Shown here: in pieces, positions 47,464 to 59,299 of the stretch
How the letters are laid out: each line of letters opens with the position of its first letter
Position numbering within the stretch: the first letter of the stretch is position 1
Assembly (NCBI GenBank): GCA_014925825.1
Contig: JACGCK010000004.1
Span: forward strand, 310,001-374,000
Direction of reading: 5' to 3'
Length of the DNA stretch: 64,000 nucleotides
Source: Pholiota molesta
Taxonomy: Eukaryota > Basidiomycota > Agaricomycetes > Agaricales > Strophariaceae
The notes under the pieces: generated by a model
Databases searched by the model: none
Seen by the model: only the letters and a program-made list of their open reading frames with translations
Told to the model about the DNA's origin: nothing
Program-made: the position numbers and the translations under genes

Positions 47464-48722
47464 ATGGCCCCAATTCTATCCACTGTCATCGACACCTCCC
47501 GCGTCCCCGCGTACTTCTCCTACCTTCCGGTACGCATCCACAACAACACCAAGGCGATCGACGCTGCTACATGGCACGCCATCGAGGCATGCGCCGCTCC
47601 CGGTACTAAGGAGCGCAGCCAGGCGGTGTACCGCCATACGAACCCGTACGGCAACCCATACGCATTGTGCCACTGCGAGTGCGACATCCGGAAGCTCGAG
47701 TACTTCGTCAAGGTGGTGGAAATGATCTGGATTGATGACGGTACGTGCCTGCGCCACCGGATCCGGGCCATATATGATAGGCGCCCATATTCAGACGTTT
47801 AATTGATCCCGGCCTTCGTTTCCATACAGATGTCACAGAAGAGCTTCCGCACGCCGAAGCGCTCGAGGAGCACGAACTCCTCCGACAGGGCCTGCATCAC
47901 GAATTCGATGATAACCACGACACGGGACGCACCGTCGGCGTCAAGAAAGATTATCTTCGCGCGGCGCGCAACGCCATGCTCGCGCTGGACCCCATAGGGA
48001 CGCCGGCCGTGCTGGCCACGCTCGACCAGTACTTGCAGGACTACGATAAAAGCGACGAGGATTACCTGACGATGGAAGAGTATCTGCCATACCGGACCAC
48101 GAACGCGGGGTACTTGTGAGTTCTTCCTAGCTGTACCACACGGTGTTATGACGGGACGCTGATCTTGTGTATATATAGCGTGTGCGCACACTTCACGCGT
48201 TGGGCGATGGATATCCAGCTGACGGACGAAGAAGTGCGCGATGTCGCCGACTTCGAGCGGACCCTTGGCTGTGTGCTCGCTTTGACCAACGATTACTTCT
48301 CCTGGCGCAAAGAAAAGCACCAGTCGACCGACAGAATGCGCAATGGCGTTCCCATTCTGATGCGTCAATACAAACTTCCGGAGTCGCAGGCGCGAATGCT
48401 ACTGAAGGGTATCATCGTCGAGGAGGAGGAGAAGGCTAAGCGGCTGCGGTTGAAACTCGAGAGTAGACCTGATCTTTCGCCGGATTTCAAGAGGTACCTC
48501 GAAGCATTGGAGTTGTATTGTGGGGCGAACTGTTATTGGAGCGCGACCTGCCCGCGATACAACAAACCCCAGGAGGAGCCAACGGAGGCCCAGGAGGAGC
48601 CAGCGGAGGCCCAGGAGCAGCCAGCGGAGGCCCAGAAGCAGCCAGCGGAGGTCCAGGAGCAGCCAGCGGAGGTCCAGGAGAAGAAAGGCAAAGTGGAGGC
48701 TGTCCTGGAGGCTCTTAATTGA
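47464..48722 (+). CDS. Class I terpene synthase (cyclase domain like that of bifunctional fungal synthases)
   Basis: Ionises and cyclises a prenyl diphosphate using Mg2+. The start MAPILSTVIDTSRVPAYFS is followed by a cyclase-type N-terminus. The first metal motif is assembled across an intron as EMIWIDDDVTEELPH (aspartate-rich DDxxE). The second is LALTNDYFSWRKEK, a full N-D-x-x-S-x-x-x-E triad. The segment DRMRNGVPILMRQYKLPESQ and the following EEEEKAKRL resemble the cyclase half of chimeric fusicoccadiene/ophiobolin synthases, but no prenyltransferase domain with a second pair of Asp-rich motifs follows. The protein instead ends after SATCPRYNKP in five 7-residue repeats of the type QEQPAEA and a Lys-rich tail. 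Three exons, frame intact. The product cannot be predicted; a separate GGPP or GFPP synthase would have to feed it. Confidence 0.8.
48570..48674 (+). repeat. 21-bp tandem repeat, five units, in the terpene synthase tail
   Basis: Five consecutive 21-base units start at 48570, 48591, 48612, 48633 and 48654, each coding for Q-(E/K)-(E/Q)-P-(A/T)-E-(A/V), followed by a partial sixth (QEK). Units differ by only a few bases, which suggests recent expansion. The unit length keeps the frame open, so copy number may vary between strains without breaking the gene. Confidence 0.93.
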
Positions 48723-50131
48723 TTTTTGCATCCTTGAAGAAATTTTTCCAATACCTCGAACTGCGTAATGTTGTGTAAATGTCTTTGTTATCGAAATGTA
48801 TTTTGTCCGACAAATGGACTGTGTTGTCCTTCATAGAATATGCTTCGGTGGTTTCCAGCCTGAAGACTACAATAGGAACAACTCGTAAAGGAGCCACTGA
48901 TGCCATAGCCAATTACGAAGGGATAAGGATAACAGATACCGCAAACATAGTGCCCGCCTGGTGCCCGAGACCAAGAATATGGAAATCTGGCTTCCCTGAT
49001 TCCGGAGTTTTGAGTATGCGTGGTCGGCGGCGCTTGGTTTCAATAGATAGCAGATACCCTGAACGCAGAATGCAGAACCGCCATATGGATATAAGCCAGA
49101 CATCGGACAGGTCGTTCGAGTTGCAACATTCAACTCCCATTACTCGAGGCTCTTTGGTTATTGCGACACAGATAAACATCTGGCGGTTCCGAGCGGCAAC
49201 CGATAGAGACTGTCAGGTGAGAACAACTTGATATATGCACATTCTTCCCCGGTAGACGCTAGTCTCGATACCAGACGTTCGTTCCGTCTGGTATCGAGAC
49301 TAGGTAGACGCAGAATCTGGAAGGAGAGGGCTTTACCGTGGGATCTGCTGGTTGCTAGCTGCTATTTACCATAGTGGTAAGTAAGCTGGTTTTGCCGACT
49401 CGCTGAGGATGAGAATACAGTGTCGGACTCGATGGTGCTCCGTGAGGTGTACCTCTATCACCGTGACAGGGTATATGATAGAGATCGAACACTTGACCAT
49501 CAAGAACCTTAAGTCGTGCCACTGGATTGGATTGTATATGCGATATACACTGTTTTTGGGAGTTCCGTCGTGAGATCACCCACACCCAGTGTTATATGAT
49601 TGCTTCCGCAAAAATTTCTTCAGATGAGGTCAAACGATCCCGGCACCAGGAGGAAAAACTTTTGAAGGAAGCAAGTGGGCGCTACATTGCACAAACCTGC
49701 GGCAGTTGCGGTGCGGATGTCATGTGGTGACATAATTTTGGATGACGCGCGCAGCGGCCAGTATTCCAGAGTGGGTTTTTGGTGGCTGTCCTAGATTTAT
49801 AAACGCAGATTGACGTCTGCATAGCGTGTAGGGTGAACTGGAACGGGTTAGGTATTGGAGGTTTCGATGTTCAAGAACGCCATAATTTGGCTGTTGGGTG
49901 GGGAGTTCGACTCTCGAAAAATTGAGGGGCAATAGGCGATACGCCTCGGTGATTCCGTATTTGAATAGAGTATGAGAATACGACGGTGGTGGGCAGATTA
50001 TACCCGAGGCCTGAAGTACTGAAGTGAGAATGGATAAAGGAGTATGTAGTGGTAGAAAGGAAAGAAATGACGACAGTCAAGTGATCTGTGATGCGCCGTC
50101 GCCTGCTCGGCGTTGCTCTTTTCTGTACTCC
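48723..50131. other. 1.4-kb intergenic region with a hairpin element
   Basis: This lies between the terpene synthase and the Rho GEF gene. A 150-codon open frame (48779-49231) has no recognisable motif and is not called. The notable content is the perfect hairpin near 49281. The last few hundred bases are presumably the GEF promoter. Confidence 0.5.
49251..49311. repeat. Perfect inverted repeat flanked by a 9-bp direct repeat
   Basis: The left arm at 49260-49277 (TAGTCTCGATACCAGACG) is the exact reverse complement of 49285-49302, with the 7-base loop TTCGTTC between. Directly outside lie two identical copies of GGTAGACGC, at 49251-49259 and 49303-49311. The pattern looks like a tiny insertion with a target-site duplication, such as a minimal MITE remnant, or a fold-back insertion made during repair. 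It has no coding capacity. Confidence 0.85.
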
Positions 50132-53100
50132 ATGGACAAACCACTGGGCCCCCGCCAGCCCGACAAACGCCACGCGGCCTACGAGTCCATCTTTGGCCGC
50201 CCGGGTCCCCCCAATGGCCTCCAAGGCCCCTCCAACATCCCCCAAGGCCCCTCGCCCAACGTCTACCAACCGTATTACCCTCCCCAGCCAACTTATCCGC
50301 ACCCAGACCGCTTTCCTCAACCACAACAGCACAACAGACAATCTTACTATCCGCCACAGCACCATGTCGCCCGTATCCTTCCTTTTCTCCTGGCCTAGCA
50401 CCGCCCCATAACCCCGCACTCGCCAGGGCACGATCCATCAACTCATATCACTCAGATAGCCCTGGGGCTCCATATCCTGGTCCTGCGCTTACTCCAGCCC
50501 AAGCATATCAAGCGCAAGTCTACATGAACGTACCCACCCAGAGTCCGCAACCTCAACCGTGGAACGCCCCGCGAGTCTCCCCTGCCCCTTCCGATCGCCA
50601 AATCCCCGCCCAGCGCAACAGCCACACCTCAGGCTTCTCTTCAGAGCTCCCCAAGCTGGGTATAAGCCTCGAGCACGATGACGGTCGATTGGGGCTTGAT
50701 TTCGCGGGTCCCAGCAACAGTGTCTCCAACGATCTCGGTACAGATGAAGGCAGCAGCGAGCTGCCATGGGCTCATTCAGAGCCGGCGAGTATGTTTCATT
50801 CGTTTCTTGTTTTCACGCACATCCCTCTCATCTAATTTAGTTGTTAATTCGCGCCAAGTCGCGCCATCTTACCCACATCAACGGCAGTCCTCTGCGTCTG
50901 ATCCAGTACACTCCGTTCGTTTCTGCTTCTCGTTTCATCTAACTGCATCTAACCTTATCTTTCCATTCAAGGTCCACCCTCTTCATGTAGACACCGTCGT
51001 CGCTCATTCGATTCGGTCCTCTGTCCTCAATTCCTCACCCTCGCCTTCGTCCAACGCAGAGCATTCCTCAGCCGCGTCAACAACCCTCGCTGATCACACT
51101 CCTAACGACGCCCGTCACTCCTCCGATTCTGTACGCACTATGCCCAAATTCCCTGCCAGCCAACGACGCGACCGAGCCTCCCAGGACCGCTCCATGTCCA
51201 TGTCCAGTGCGCCCAATCCTACCATCCAATCTGCCCTCAACCAACATAAGCGCGGCTCGCGCCCAAACATGGCCTCTCTCCTCGAGGGTCGTGCATCTCC
51301 CAACTCCCTGCGTGGCGGCCCTGTCGTACGGAAAACGCCTATCGTTTATCCTGCCCTCCTATCTCGTGTGGCGGAGGCCTTTCGCGAGCGCATTCCCATT
51401 ACCGATCGCATCAAAGACGGGCTCACCTACAAAGATGCATTTGATGGGCGGGAGGCTGTGGACAAAATCGCATACATCATCAAGACGACGGACCGAAATC
51501 TCGCCCTGCTGCTTGGTCGGGCGCTGGACGCGCAAAAGTTTTTCCACGACGTTACTTATGATCATCGTCTGAGGGACAGTGCGAACGAGCTGTACCAGTT
51601 TCGGACAAAGCTGCCGAGTCCATTCGTTAGTGGGGAGCTTGGCGAGAATGGTCAACCGCAGGGGAACGCTGTGGGAGGTGTTCTCAACGGATCGAACTCG
51701 CATGCTTTCTTCGAGGTGAGATACATCCCTGCGTGAAATATTTACACTCTAACGCAAATAATTTAGGGTGGAACCCCGGAGACGACTCCAGGAGGCATTT
51801 CGCCAGTCCCATCGCCCGCATCCCCCCCAACACAGACACGACAGCGGCGGGACTCGGACGCAGTATCGGCGGACGAGGTGCCGCTACCCTCTGGCGTGTT
51901 CACACTGTTGACGGACTGCTACTCGCCGACGTGCTCGCGGGACCAGCTCTGCTACAGCATAGCTTGCCCGCGACGGCTCGAGCAGCAGGCGCGGTTGAAC
52001 ATGAAGCCGCAGCCGGGGCTGTCGAAGCAGATCAGCAAGGACAGTTTGAATGACGTGCCTGTGAGTGTTATTGTCTTCGGATTTCATGTGCCCGCTATTG
52101 CTATCAAGCTTAGCGCTTTTATGCGGGCTACTTCAAGTGTTGCTGCTATTAAGCATAGCGTTGTGGTCTGCAGAGACTATGATGGTCATAATGCTGACAA
52201 TTTGCTTGTTTTTTCAATGTATCTGCGGACCTCATAGGACGATGGCACATTGTGGATCCATTCAGTGCCGCCTGAAATTGTGAACAGCGTATCAGACACA
52301 GAAAAGAAGCGCCAGGAGGCAATCAATGAGGTCATCTATACGGAGCGCGACTTTGTGCGCGATATGGAGTATTTGCGGGATGTGAGTATTCTATTTTTGT
52401 TTTGTGTGTTTTTTTTGCGAAGAGACAACCTTGTGGAAGTAGACATTCAAGTCTCAGGCTTTAGCCGCACAGCAGAAGAGAGACGAGAGAATATCAGATG
52501 CTCAAGTTTAATTTTACAGGCCTGGATCAATCGTCTCAAAGATTCGGAGATCATCCCCGCGGCGCGGCGCACAGACTTTCTTGCGCAGGTCTTCTGGAAC
52601 GTGCACGACATCATCAGTGTGAATACACGTCTGCGCGACGCACTTTCCAAGCGGCAAAAGCAGTATGCCGTCGTCGACCGCATCGGTGACATTTTTCTCG
52701 ACGTCGTGCCGCACTTCGGTCCATTCGTTTCATATGGTGCACACCAGCTGTACGGAAAGTACGAGTTCGAGAAGGAGAAAGCGGCGAATCCGGTATTCGC
52801 TGCGTTCGTTGAGGCTACGGAGCGCCTGCCCGAGAGTAGAAAGCTGGAACTCAATGCGTATCTGACAAAACCGACGACAAGGTTGGCGAGGTACCCGCTG
52901 CTACTGGAGGCGGTGCTGAAGCACACACCGAGCGATTCAAGTGATAAGGCGGCGCTGACCCAGGTGGTGGCGCTCGTAAGAGAATTTTTGGGCAAGGTGA
53001 ATACGGAGACGGGGAAGTCGGAGAACCGATTCAATCTGCTGCAATTGGACCAGCAGTTGGTGTTCAAGCCGGGAGAAGAAGTGGTCAGTGATTTCATTTC

Positions 53101-55349
53101 CTCTGTGTTCTTCCTTCTATAATTTGATCCTTGTAGAATCTGCGATTGCGTGACGAAGGGCGGGAGATGGTTTACAAGGGAATTCTGAACAAGCGTGATG
53201 GTGAAATCCAGGTATACCTGTTTGACCATGCGCTGCTGTTTACGAAGCTGGTCAAGACGAAGCAACACGAACAGTACAAGGTTTATCGACGGGTGCGTTA
53301 TCTTTATCTATCAAATGGTCAATTTATGATGAATACTGATTGTATGGACTACATATAGCCAATACCGCTCGAGCTACTTCTCATCGCTGCGCAACCAGAT
53401 GAATCCAATGGCACTATACGCTCACAGCAGCGCAAGACCCAAGCACTCGTGCGCCGGTCGTCATTCGAGAAAGACAGGCCACGGTCGTCAATGCCTTCCG
53501 TCGTGTCCACAATTAAGAACTCCGATCATAAGGCCCAGCACTCTATCACCTTCATCCATCTTGGGCGGAAATATTACAACCTCATGCTCTGGGCGACGTC
53601 GCCGCTCAGCCAGAAGAAATGGCTGGAAGTAATCTGGAAGCAGCAGCAGATAATGCGCGAACGGAACGTGATATTCGATACGGTAGGATTGAGTGAAGGT
53701 TTTTTTGCCGGCCCGAATAAGGTCAATTGTGCAGCACCATACAGTGCGTCTCTTTTATTTATCCATCTATTTTTCGATTGAGTTTTTGGGGGTGTGGCAA
53801 GCTAATCAATTCTGGGGGTTTTTTCAGGTGGCGGGCGCCGAGTGGTGTACGGTACTGATGATGGGGTGTACCTATCCGACTTACGCGAGCCAAACCAAAA
53901 CCCAGTCAAGGTTCTCGCACTCCTCGATGTGCTGCAAGTTGACGTATTAGAGGACTACCAACTTCTCATCGTGCTCTCAGGTTGGTGTCCTCGCAGGCTT
54001 TCAGTAAATTCGCTTAATTTCTATATCTTTATGAAATGTTTAGAACGGCAAGTAATTACTTTCCCGCTCGACGCGCTAGACCCACACGACCCTATGGCGG
54101 GGCTGAAGCGTGCAAAGCGCATCTCGTCGCACACATCATTCTTCAAGGCAGGATTCTGTCTGGGCAAAGTGCTCGTGTGCATCGTTAAATCAAGTCAACT
54201 GTCGAGCACATTCAAGACACTCGAACCTATCGACACCAACGTACGCGGCCGCGCGAAGCCCACGTTTAAGAAGCTGTTGCAGGGTGGGAATGATACGCTC
54301 AAGTTATTCAGGGTACGTCTCTCTCCCCCCCTCTTCCTCTCGGGATGCGAGAACGTAAGTGCTGACGAAGAGTATCGTCGTAATTCGCTGCTGTACCCAC
54401 GCGTTCGCGTACTTGCGTGGCGTATCTAGGAGTTTTACATCCCTGTCGAGTCGACGTCGATACATTATCTCAAGACGAAGATGTGCGTGGGATGCTCGAG
54501 GGGTTTTGAGATAGTGGACCTGGAAAGCCTCGATACACAGGGATTGCTAGATCCGAATGACGAGTCGCTCGAGTTCGTGAGGAAGAGAGAGAACCTCCGG
54601 CCAATGGCTATCTACCGAATACATAACGACTTCCTGCTATGTTACGACGGTGAGTGCAAGCCGTGTTTTTAATGTGCCTCCTTTGCAATCGGACTGAACA
54701 AGGGTCGCCTTCGGTTCTGTTTTCGGTTCTAGAATTTGCCTTCTATGTCAACAAGAGCGGACGACGGTCGCGCAAGGAGTTCATGGTCCATTGGGAAGGC
54801 ATGCCAACAGGTTTTGGTTAGTGCTTCTACAATCTTTCCACGTGGCTAACCAGAATACTGAGTATTATTTTCATATCAGCCCTTCACGAACCTTATGTGC
54901 TCGCGTTTGAGCCATCATTTGTTGAAATCCGGCATATCGAGACAGGCCTAATGTCGCAGGTTATCCAAGGCGCGAACCTGCGGCTGCTGTTTGCAGACAC
55001 ACCGCCCTCCGTGACCAATAATTCCACAGTACACAACCCATACCAGCACAACTCATACCAACATGGGTTAGTTGCTATTTTTCTTTTAAATATTTTTTTA
55101 AAATAAAATAAAAACTTACCTTTTCTTTTCAGCCCGCCTGGCGCTTACAACCCTTATGGACCACATCCCGGCGTGCTGCCACCGCACCAACAATACCCGG
55201 ACCAATACCCACGGCATCCTCAGGGAGTGGGACGGGATGAGATCCTGATAGTTTCGGACGACCGAGTGCTGGCGCTGCGCCCTCGGGGAGGGCAGGGACC
55301 GCAGCATTATATGTCAGATAATGTCTCGATGGCGTCTACAGCTCGATGA
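50132..55349 (+). CDS. ROM2: Rho1 guanine nucleotide exchange factor, Rom2 type (DEP-DH-PH-CNH)
   Basis: Activates Rho1 at the plasma membrane for cell-wall integrity signalling and glucan synthesis. The start is MDKPLGPRQPDKRHAAYESI, followed by a long Pro/Gln/Ser-rich N-terminus. A DEP domain lies near 51340-51620 (LLSRVAEAFRERIPITDRIK, DGREAVDKIAYII). After a linker with GVFTLLTDCYSPTCSRDQLC comes the DH domain, beginning KRQEAINEVIYTERDFVRDM near 52310 and including LNAYLTKPTTRLARYPLLLE. The PH domain has GREMVYKGILNKRDGEIQVY. The C-terminal citron-homology domain runs from GRRVVYGTDDGVYLSDLREP to EPSFVEIRHIETGLMSQVIQ, and the protein ends VSMASTAR after a Pro/Gln/Tyr-rich tail. One base appears missing near 50371-50374 in the disordered N-terminus. 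Confidence 0.88.
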
Positions 55350-56124
55350 CGAGTGAAGACATCTATGTACGATGTACAATATTGCTGTCCTCCGTTCCAG
55401 GCTCCTCCGCCTCCTGGCCGCTACGCCCCCTATTGTTCATCCACATTTCCTTTCTTCTCCTGTAGTAGTCTGTCTGTATTCCTTTTATCTTTTGTCTTTT
55501 TCTCTCTGTATTGTCGAATTGTTGTTTGAGTATCTATCTACATACATCATCACATTTTCTGGGCCGGGTGCCAGCCCTCCGATGATCACTCACTGCAAGT
55601 CAAAGTGCTCAATTGATGTCAATAGTGATAGTCGCAGGATAACATCTGGGCAACAATTGAGGCTGCCACATGGAATGATTCATGGCTCAGGAACCCTGGA
55701 CGTCAATTTGCCCAAACACCTATTCAGTTTCTTTTTGGTAAATTTCATGGGCAGGAGAAATATCTTCAAATTTAACTCAGCGCGTGTATCCTGACCTCCT
55801 GGACTATTTTCAAGAGTCATGTTGGCCCCGCAATACGGTACATAATATTGACCTTGGATAGAGCGCCTAAGCAGCGCCTTATGCTAAAGCCGTAGCTGTC
55901 GGGCGTTCGGTGACCATAGAACGGCGTGTGAATGGAGTTAGTCTGGGCGTGGGTCGGCATGTGGGCGGCAGCACAGATATTGATGCGTTTGTTGATGGCT
56001 GCCGAGTATTTGGAGGGCGTGTTGGCAGTCGTCCTTGCTCGCTCTCTTTCTTTCTCTCCGCTTTTTCTCCTCGACTTCACCAGTCCACCGCGTCGCGGCC
56101 CCACCCTCGTTTCCCCTCACAATC
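55350..56124. other. Intergenic region upstream of the first chitin deacetylase
   Basis: About 775 bp with the GEF 3' UTR and the chitin deacetylase promoter, pyrimidine-rich just before the start. No separate gene was recognised. Confidence 0.45.
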
Positions 56125-58214
56125 ATGAAATTAAACGCGTTCCTTCTACTTTCTGTCCTCGAGCTTGGCATCGTCCAAGCAGAACGGCTTAACCTAAGGC
56201 ATGTTGCCAAGAGGCAGGCAGGAGCTGTACCGGGTCTGGGTCTCTCCTGGCAGCACCACCGCTACGCCCGTCGTCACCACCACTTCGCCGACACAAAGTA
56301 CGACTTCCTCCCCCCACCCCCTGTGGCACAGTCAACATCGTCCTCTTCTACTTCTTCTGCTCCTACCACCTCACCTCCAGCCCCTCCTCCACCTGCTCCA
56401 GCGCCATCAGCTCCAGTTTCAGGCACGGCCAACACTACGGCTTCGGCGTTGCCTGGCGCGGTGGTGACCGCGGCCCCTGGGGCCCCCCACCCCTGGCAAC
56501 CTATACTGGGGTGCCTCCTTTGGCTAACATCTCCCTGGGCATGCCCACGCGTCCCGCTTTGCCTGCTGAAACCACTATCGCCGCTGGTGCTACACCCCCA
56601 ATCAAAGGAGCACCATCTATTCCTTCCCCCGACCCCAGCGCATGTATGTACTAAAAATCTTGAATGATTCAAGGGAATCGTTGCCTGAATCAATTCTATT
56701 ATTGTAGACGTTTTGTCTTCTTGGCCCGCTCAGGACAAAATTCCTCCGACTGGTAGGTAAGATGGTATGCACAAGCAACTTGCGTTTTAACGTTATCATT
56801 GGCAGATTCTACGGAAGTCCAGGCATGGTTGAAGGAGTTGGACGGCTGGAATATTCCTGACCTCTCGCTCACTGTCAACGGATCGTGTGCCGCCTCTCCT
56901 GCCCAGGCTTCGGATGCTGCTAACCGCGGATGGTGGACATGTGGTGGTTATGTTCGTGATACTGGTGAGTGTTGTATTTTGTTTAATGCATGTCGATTCT
57001 ATTCCAGCTTATCATTCTGAATGTAGATATCGTTGCATGCCCTACTAAATATGATTGGGGTGTCAGGTATGCCGTCGTTTCAAGTTATTTATGGCCCAAG
57101 TGTGTTTAACTTCATTTTATAGCTTCGATGATGGCCCTTCCGGTTACAGTATGTGGAATTTTAGGAATGTTATTTGTATACTGATCATCAACATTTACAT
57201 TTACATTTTCTCTTTATAGCGCAGTGAGTATTTCCTTGAAATATTTGATAGACACTAATCTTTCCCATCAGATATCTCCTCGACTTCCTCAAAACAAAGG
57301 ATCTCAATGCTACCTTCTTCGTTGTTGGCTCGCGTGTCATTGAAAGGCCTCAAATTCTGCTCGAAGAGTACATGGCCGGGCATGAAGTCAGTGTCCACAC
57401 CTGGTCCCATAGTGTGAGTATTTTTTTATAACCCGGTCATTCTGAATATCTTACGTTGCCTGTCATCTTAATTTCAGGCCTTGACGAACTTGACCAATGA
57501 ACAAATTGTAGCCGAATTGGGCTGGACTCGCAAAGCAATCAAGACCTTCCTTGGTGTTACCCCAACCACTATGCGTCCTCCTTACGGTGATATCGATGAT
57601 CGTGTCCGTGCTATTGCTATGGCCATGGGTATGATCCCCATCATGTGGACCAGGTCTCCCACCGGTGCTCAATTCGACACTAACGGTGCGTGATTTGCGA
57701 GTTTAGCTTGAAATAAGATCTCATGTTTCCTTTCAGACTGGCAAGTCGCTGGCGGAAATGTCCTTGGAAATGACTCTTTCAACACCTTCGAGCAAATTTT
57801 GGGTAACGCAACTGAAATTTCGACAGGGTTAGTTATCACTTGTCAAACTGTGTGCATACATTGATTGTATCATCTACTCGCAGTTTCATTGTCTTGCAGC
57901 ACGACCTTTTCGAGATCACTGTGGACCTCGCAGTGGGCTACACTCTGGATGCAGCTCTTTCCCACAATCCCCCATTCAACTTGAAGTCCATCGGCTCATG
58001 TCAAGGATTCCCTGAGGGTAACCTTTACCTGGAGACAAATACCAACAAGACCTTCCCATTCAGCAATAGTACTAACCCCGATGTCAACGGAGACGGTACC
58101 TCAGACACAACATCTGGAAATGGCTCCAACACAAACAGCGCCGGACTCATCAACGCCGTTCCCTTCATCACATCGATGGGTGTTGGCTTCGCCGTGCTGA
58201 GTTTCCTGCTCTGA
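56125..58214 (+). CDS. Chitin deacetylase (CE4), secreted and GPI-anchored, copy 1
   Basis: Converts chitin to chitosan at the cell wall. The signal peptide is MKLNAFLLLSVLELGIVQA. A Ser/Thr/Pro-rich stretch follows and then DSTEVQAWLKELDGWNIPDL and NRGWWTCGGYVRDT. NodB-domain motifs: SFDDGPSG (motif 1, metal-binding Asp), HEVSVHTWSHS (motif 2, H-x-x-x-H), TTMRPPYGDIDDRVRAI (motif 3), DWQVAGGN (motif 4) and IVLQHDLFEITVDLA (motif 5). The C-terminus has a Ser/Asn/Gly spacer and the hydrophobic end VPFITSMGVGFAVLSFLL, as in GPI-anchored proteins. In the low-complexity first exon at least two frame changes occur at C runs, 56310-56315 and 56483-56488. The catalytic part is intact. It is followed 1.1 kb downstream by a close paralogue. 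Confidence 0.88.
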
Positions 58215-59299
58215 TCTGATCTTATGTTGTGTTGTTTATGTTTTTGCTTCCCCGTTATGTTATGATTGCACCTTCAACCATAGTACTTATCACGATAACG
58301 ACGCTGCTTAAAGCTAATGGGGGGGAGGCATCATTCCCCTTGTGTTGGACTTTTTCTTCTGAATAATTGGTTGCTTTCCAGTCGCTTACTACTTGCAGGC
58401 GAGACTCTTGATATAGTGAGTGTATCATTATGAAAGCCGGATATCTGCCTTTTTTATCGACTTCGATGGACGTTCGCATACATACTATTGATAGTAGCAT
58501 AATTAGATCTTGTCTTGTTTATAATGCACACGATATACTGCATCGCACATGGATGCTTTCTCTCAATGGAACTTTATTATGTGCACCTTGTTTGCAAGCA
58601 AGGTATATCCTTTTACGATCGAATTTTATTATTTGAAGTCTCTCGCCCGTGCGCCATGACATGCATATGAATTTGATTCAGCGTCGAAAAGCACTTTGTA
58701 ATTGATTTCGACGGACTCGCGAAAGTGTCTTTTCTAACCCGAGATCATCGTGTTTCCTTTGAGTCAACTCCGAGTGAACGAAATGTGCAACACGGCCGCT
58801 TCCCAACTCACACCAGGCTTCATCCGATGAATATTATTTTTAGGTTGAACTTGGGTTGAATACGCTCTCATGATTCCGAATGCTTTCGGTCAGGGGTCGC
58901 CGGTCACCTTGTGCCGTGATCGGCACATCACTATAAACAAGTTAACATGACGCGCGCAGGCGCCAAAATGCGGTCTGAATCATTTTTAGCGCCCATTTTA
59001 TTCTTAAGGTCTAGTCCCTTGTAGAAGTGGCTGAAATCCCGCAGCGCATCCATCCATATTGGAAAACAAATGTTGGAGCCAGCTCGCCGTTGTATCCCGT
59101 TGCTACATAGTTGATCAGGGTCTTGGAGTCTTGGCATTGTGATGCCGTGGCAAAGTCAAGCCAGAGTATGCTCAGCCAGCGAATCAGCCAGCCACTCAAA
59201 TATTCGTTTATTTAGATTTTCTGGTAGACAGTTCCATATCAACTTACTCGGCCTTGTCCTCCGTCCTGTCGTTTCATTGCTACCTTTCTCCCTTACATC
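58215..59299. other. Intergenic region between the chitin deacetylase genes
   Basis: About 1.1 kb. No gene or RNA was recognised. The last 100 bases before the second copy are again pyrimidine-rich. Confidence 0.45.

Noticed and set aside
48399..48731. Minus-strand frame with a repeated Leu-Gly-Leu-Arg-Trp pattern
   Set aside because: It is only the complement of the 21-bp coding repeat of the terpene synthase.
50374..50399. A 26-bp intron in the first exon of the Rho GEF gene
   Set aside because: It has GT and AG ends but is far shorter than any other intron in the window. The sequence inside reads as normal Pro/Ser-rich coding sequence in the next frame, so a missing base is more likely.
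52447..53268. 273-codon open frame on the minus strand
   Set aside because: Antisense to the DH domain of the Rho GEF, whose plus-strand reading is unambiguous.
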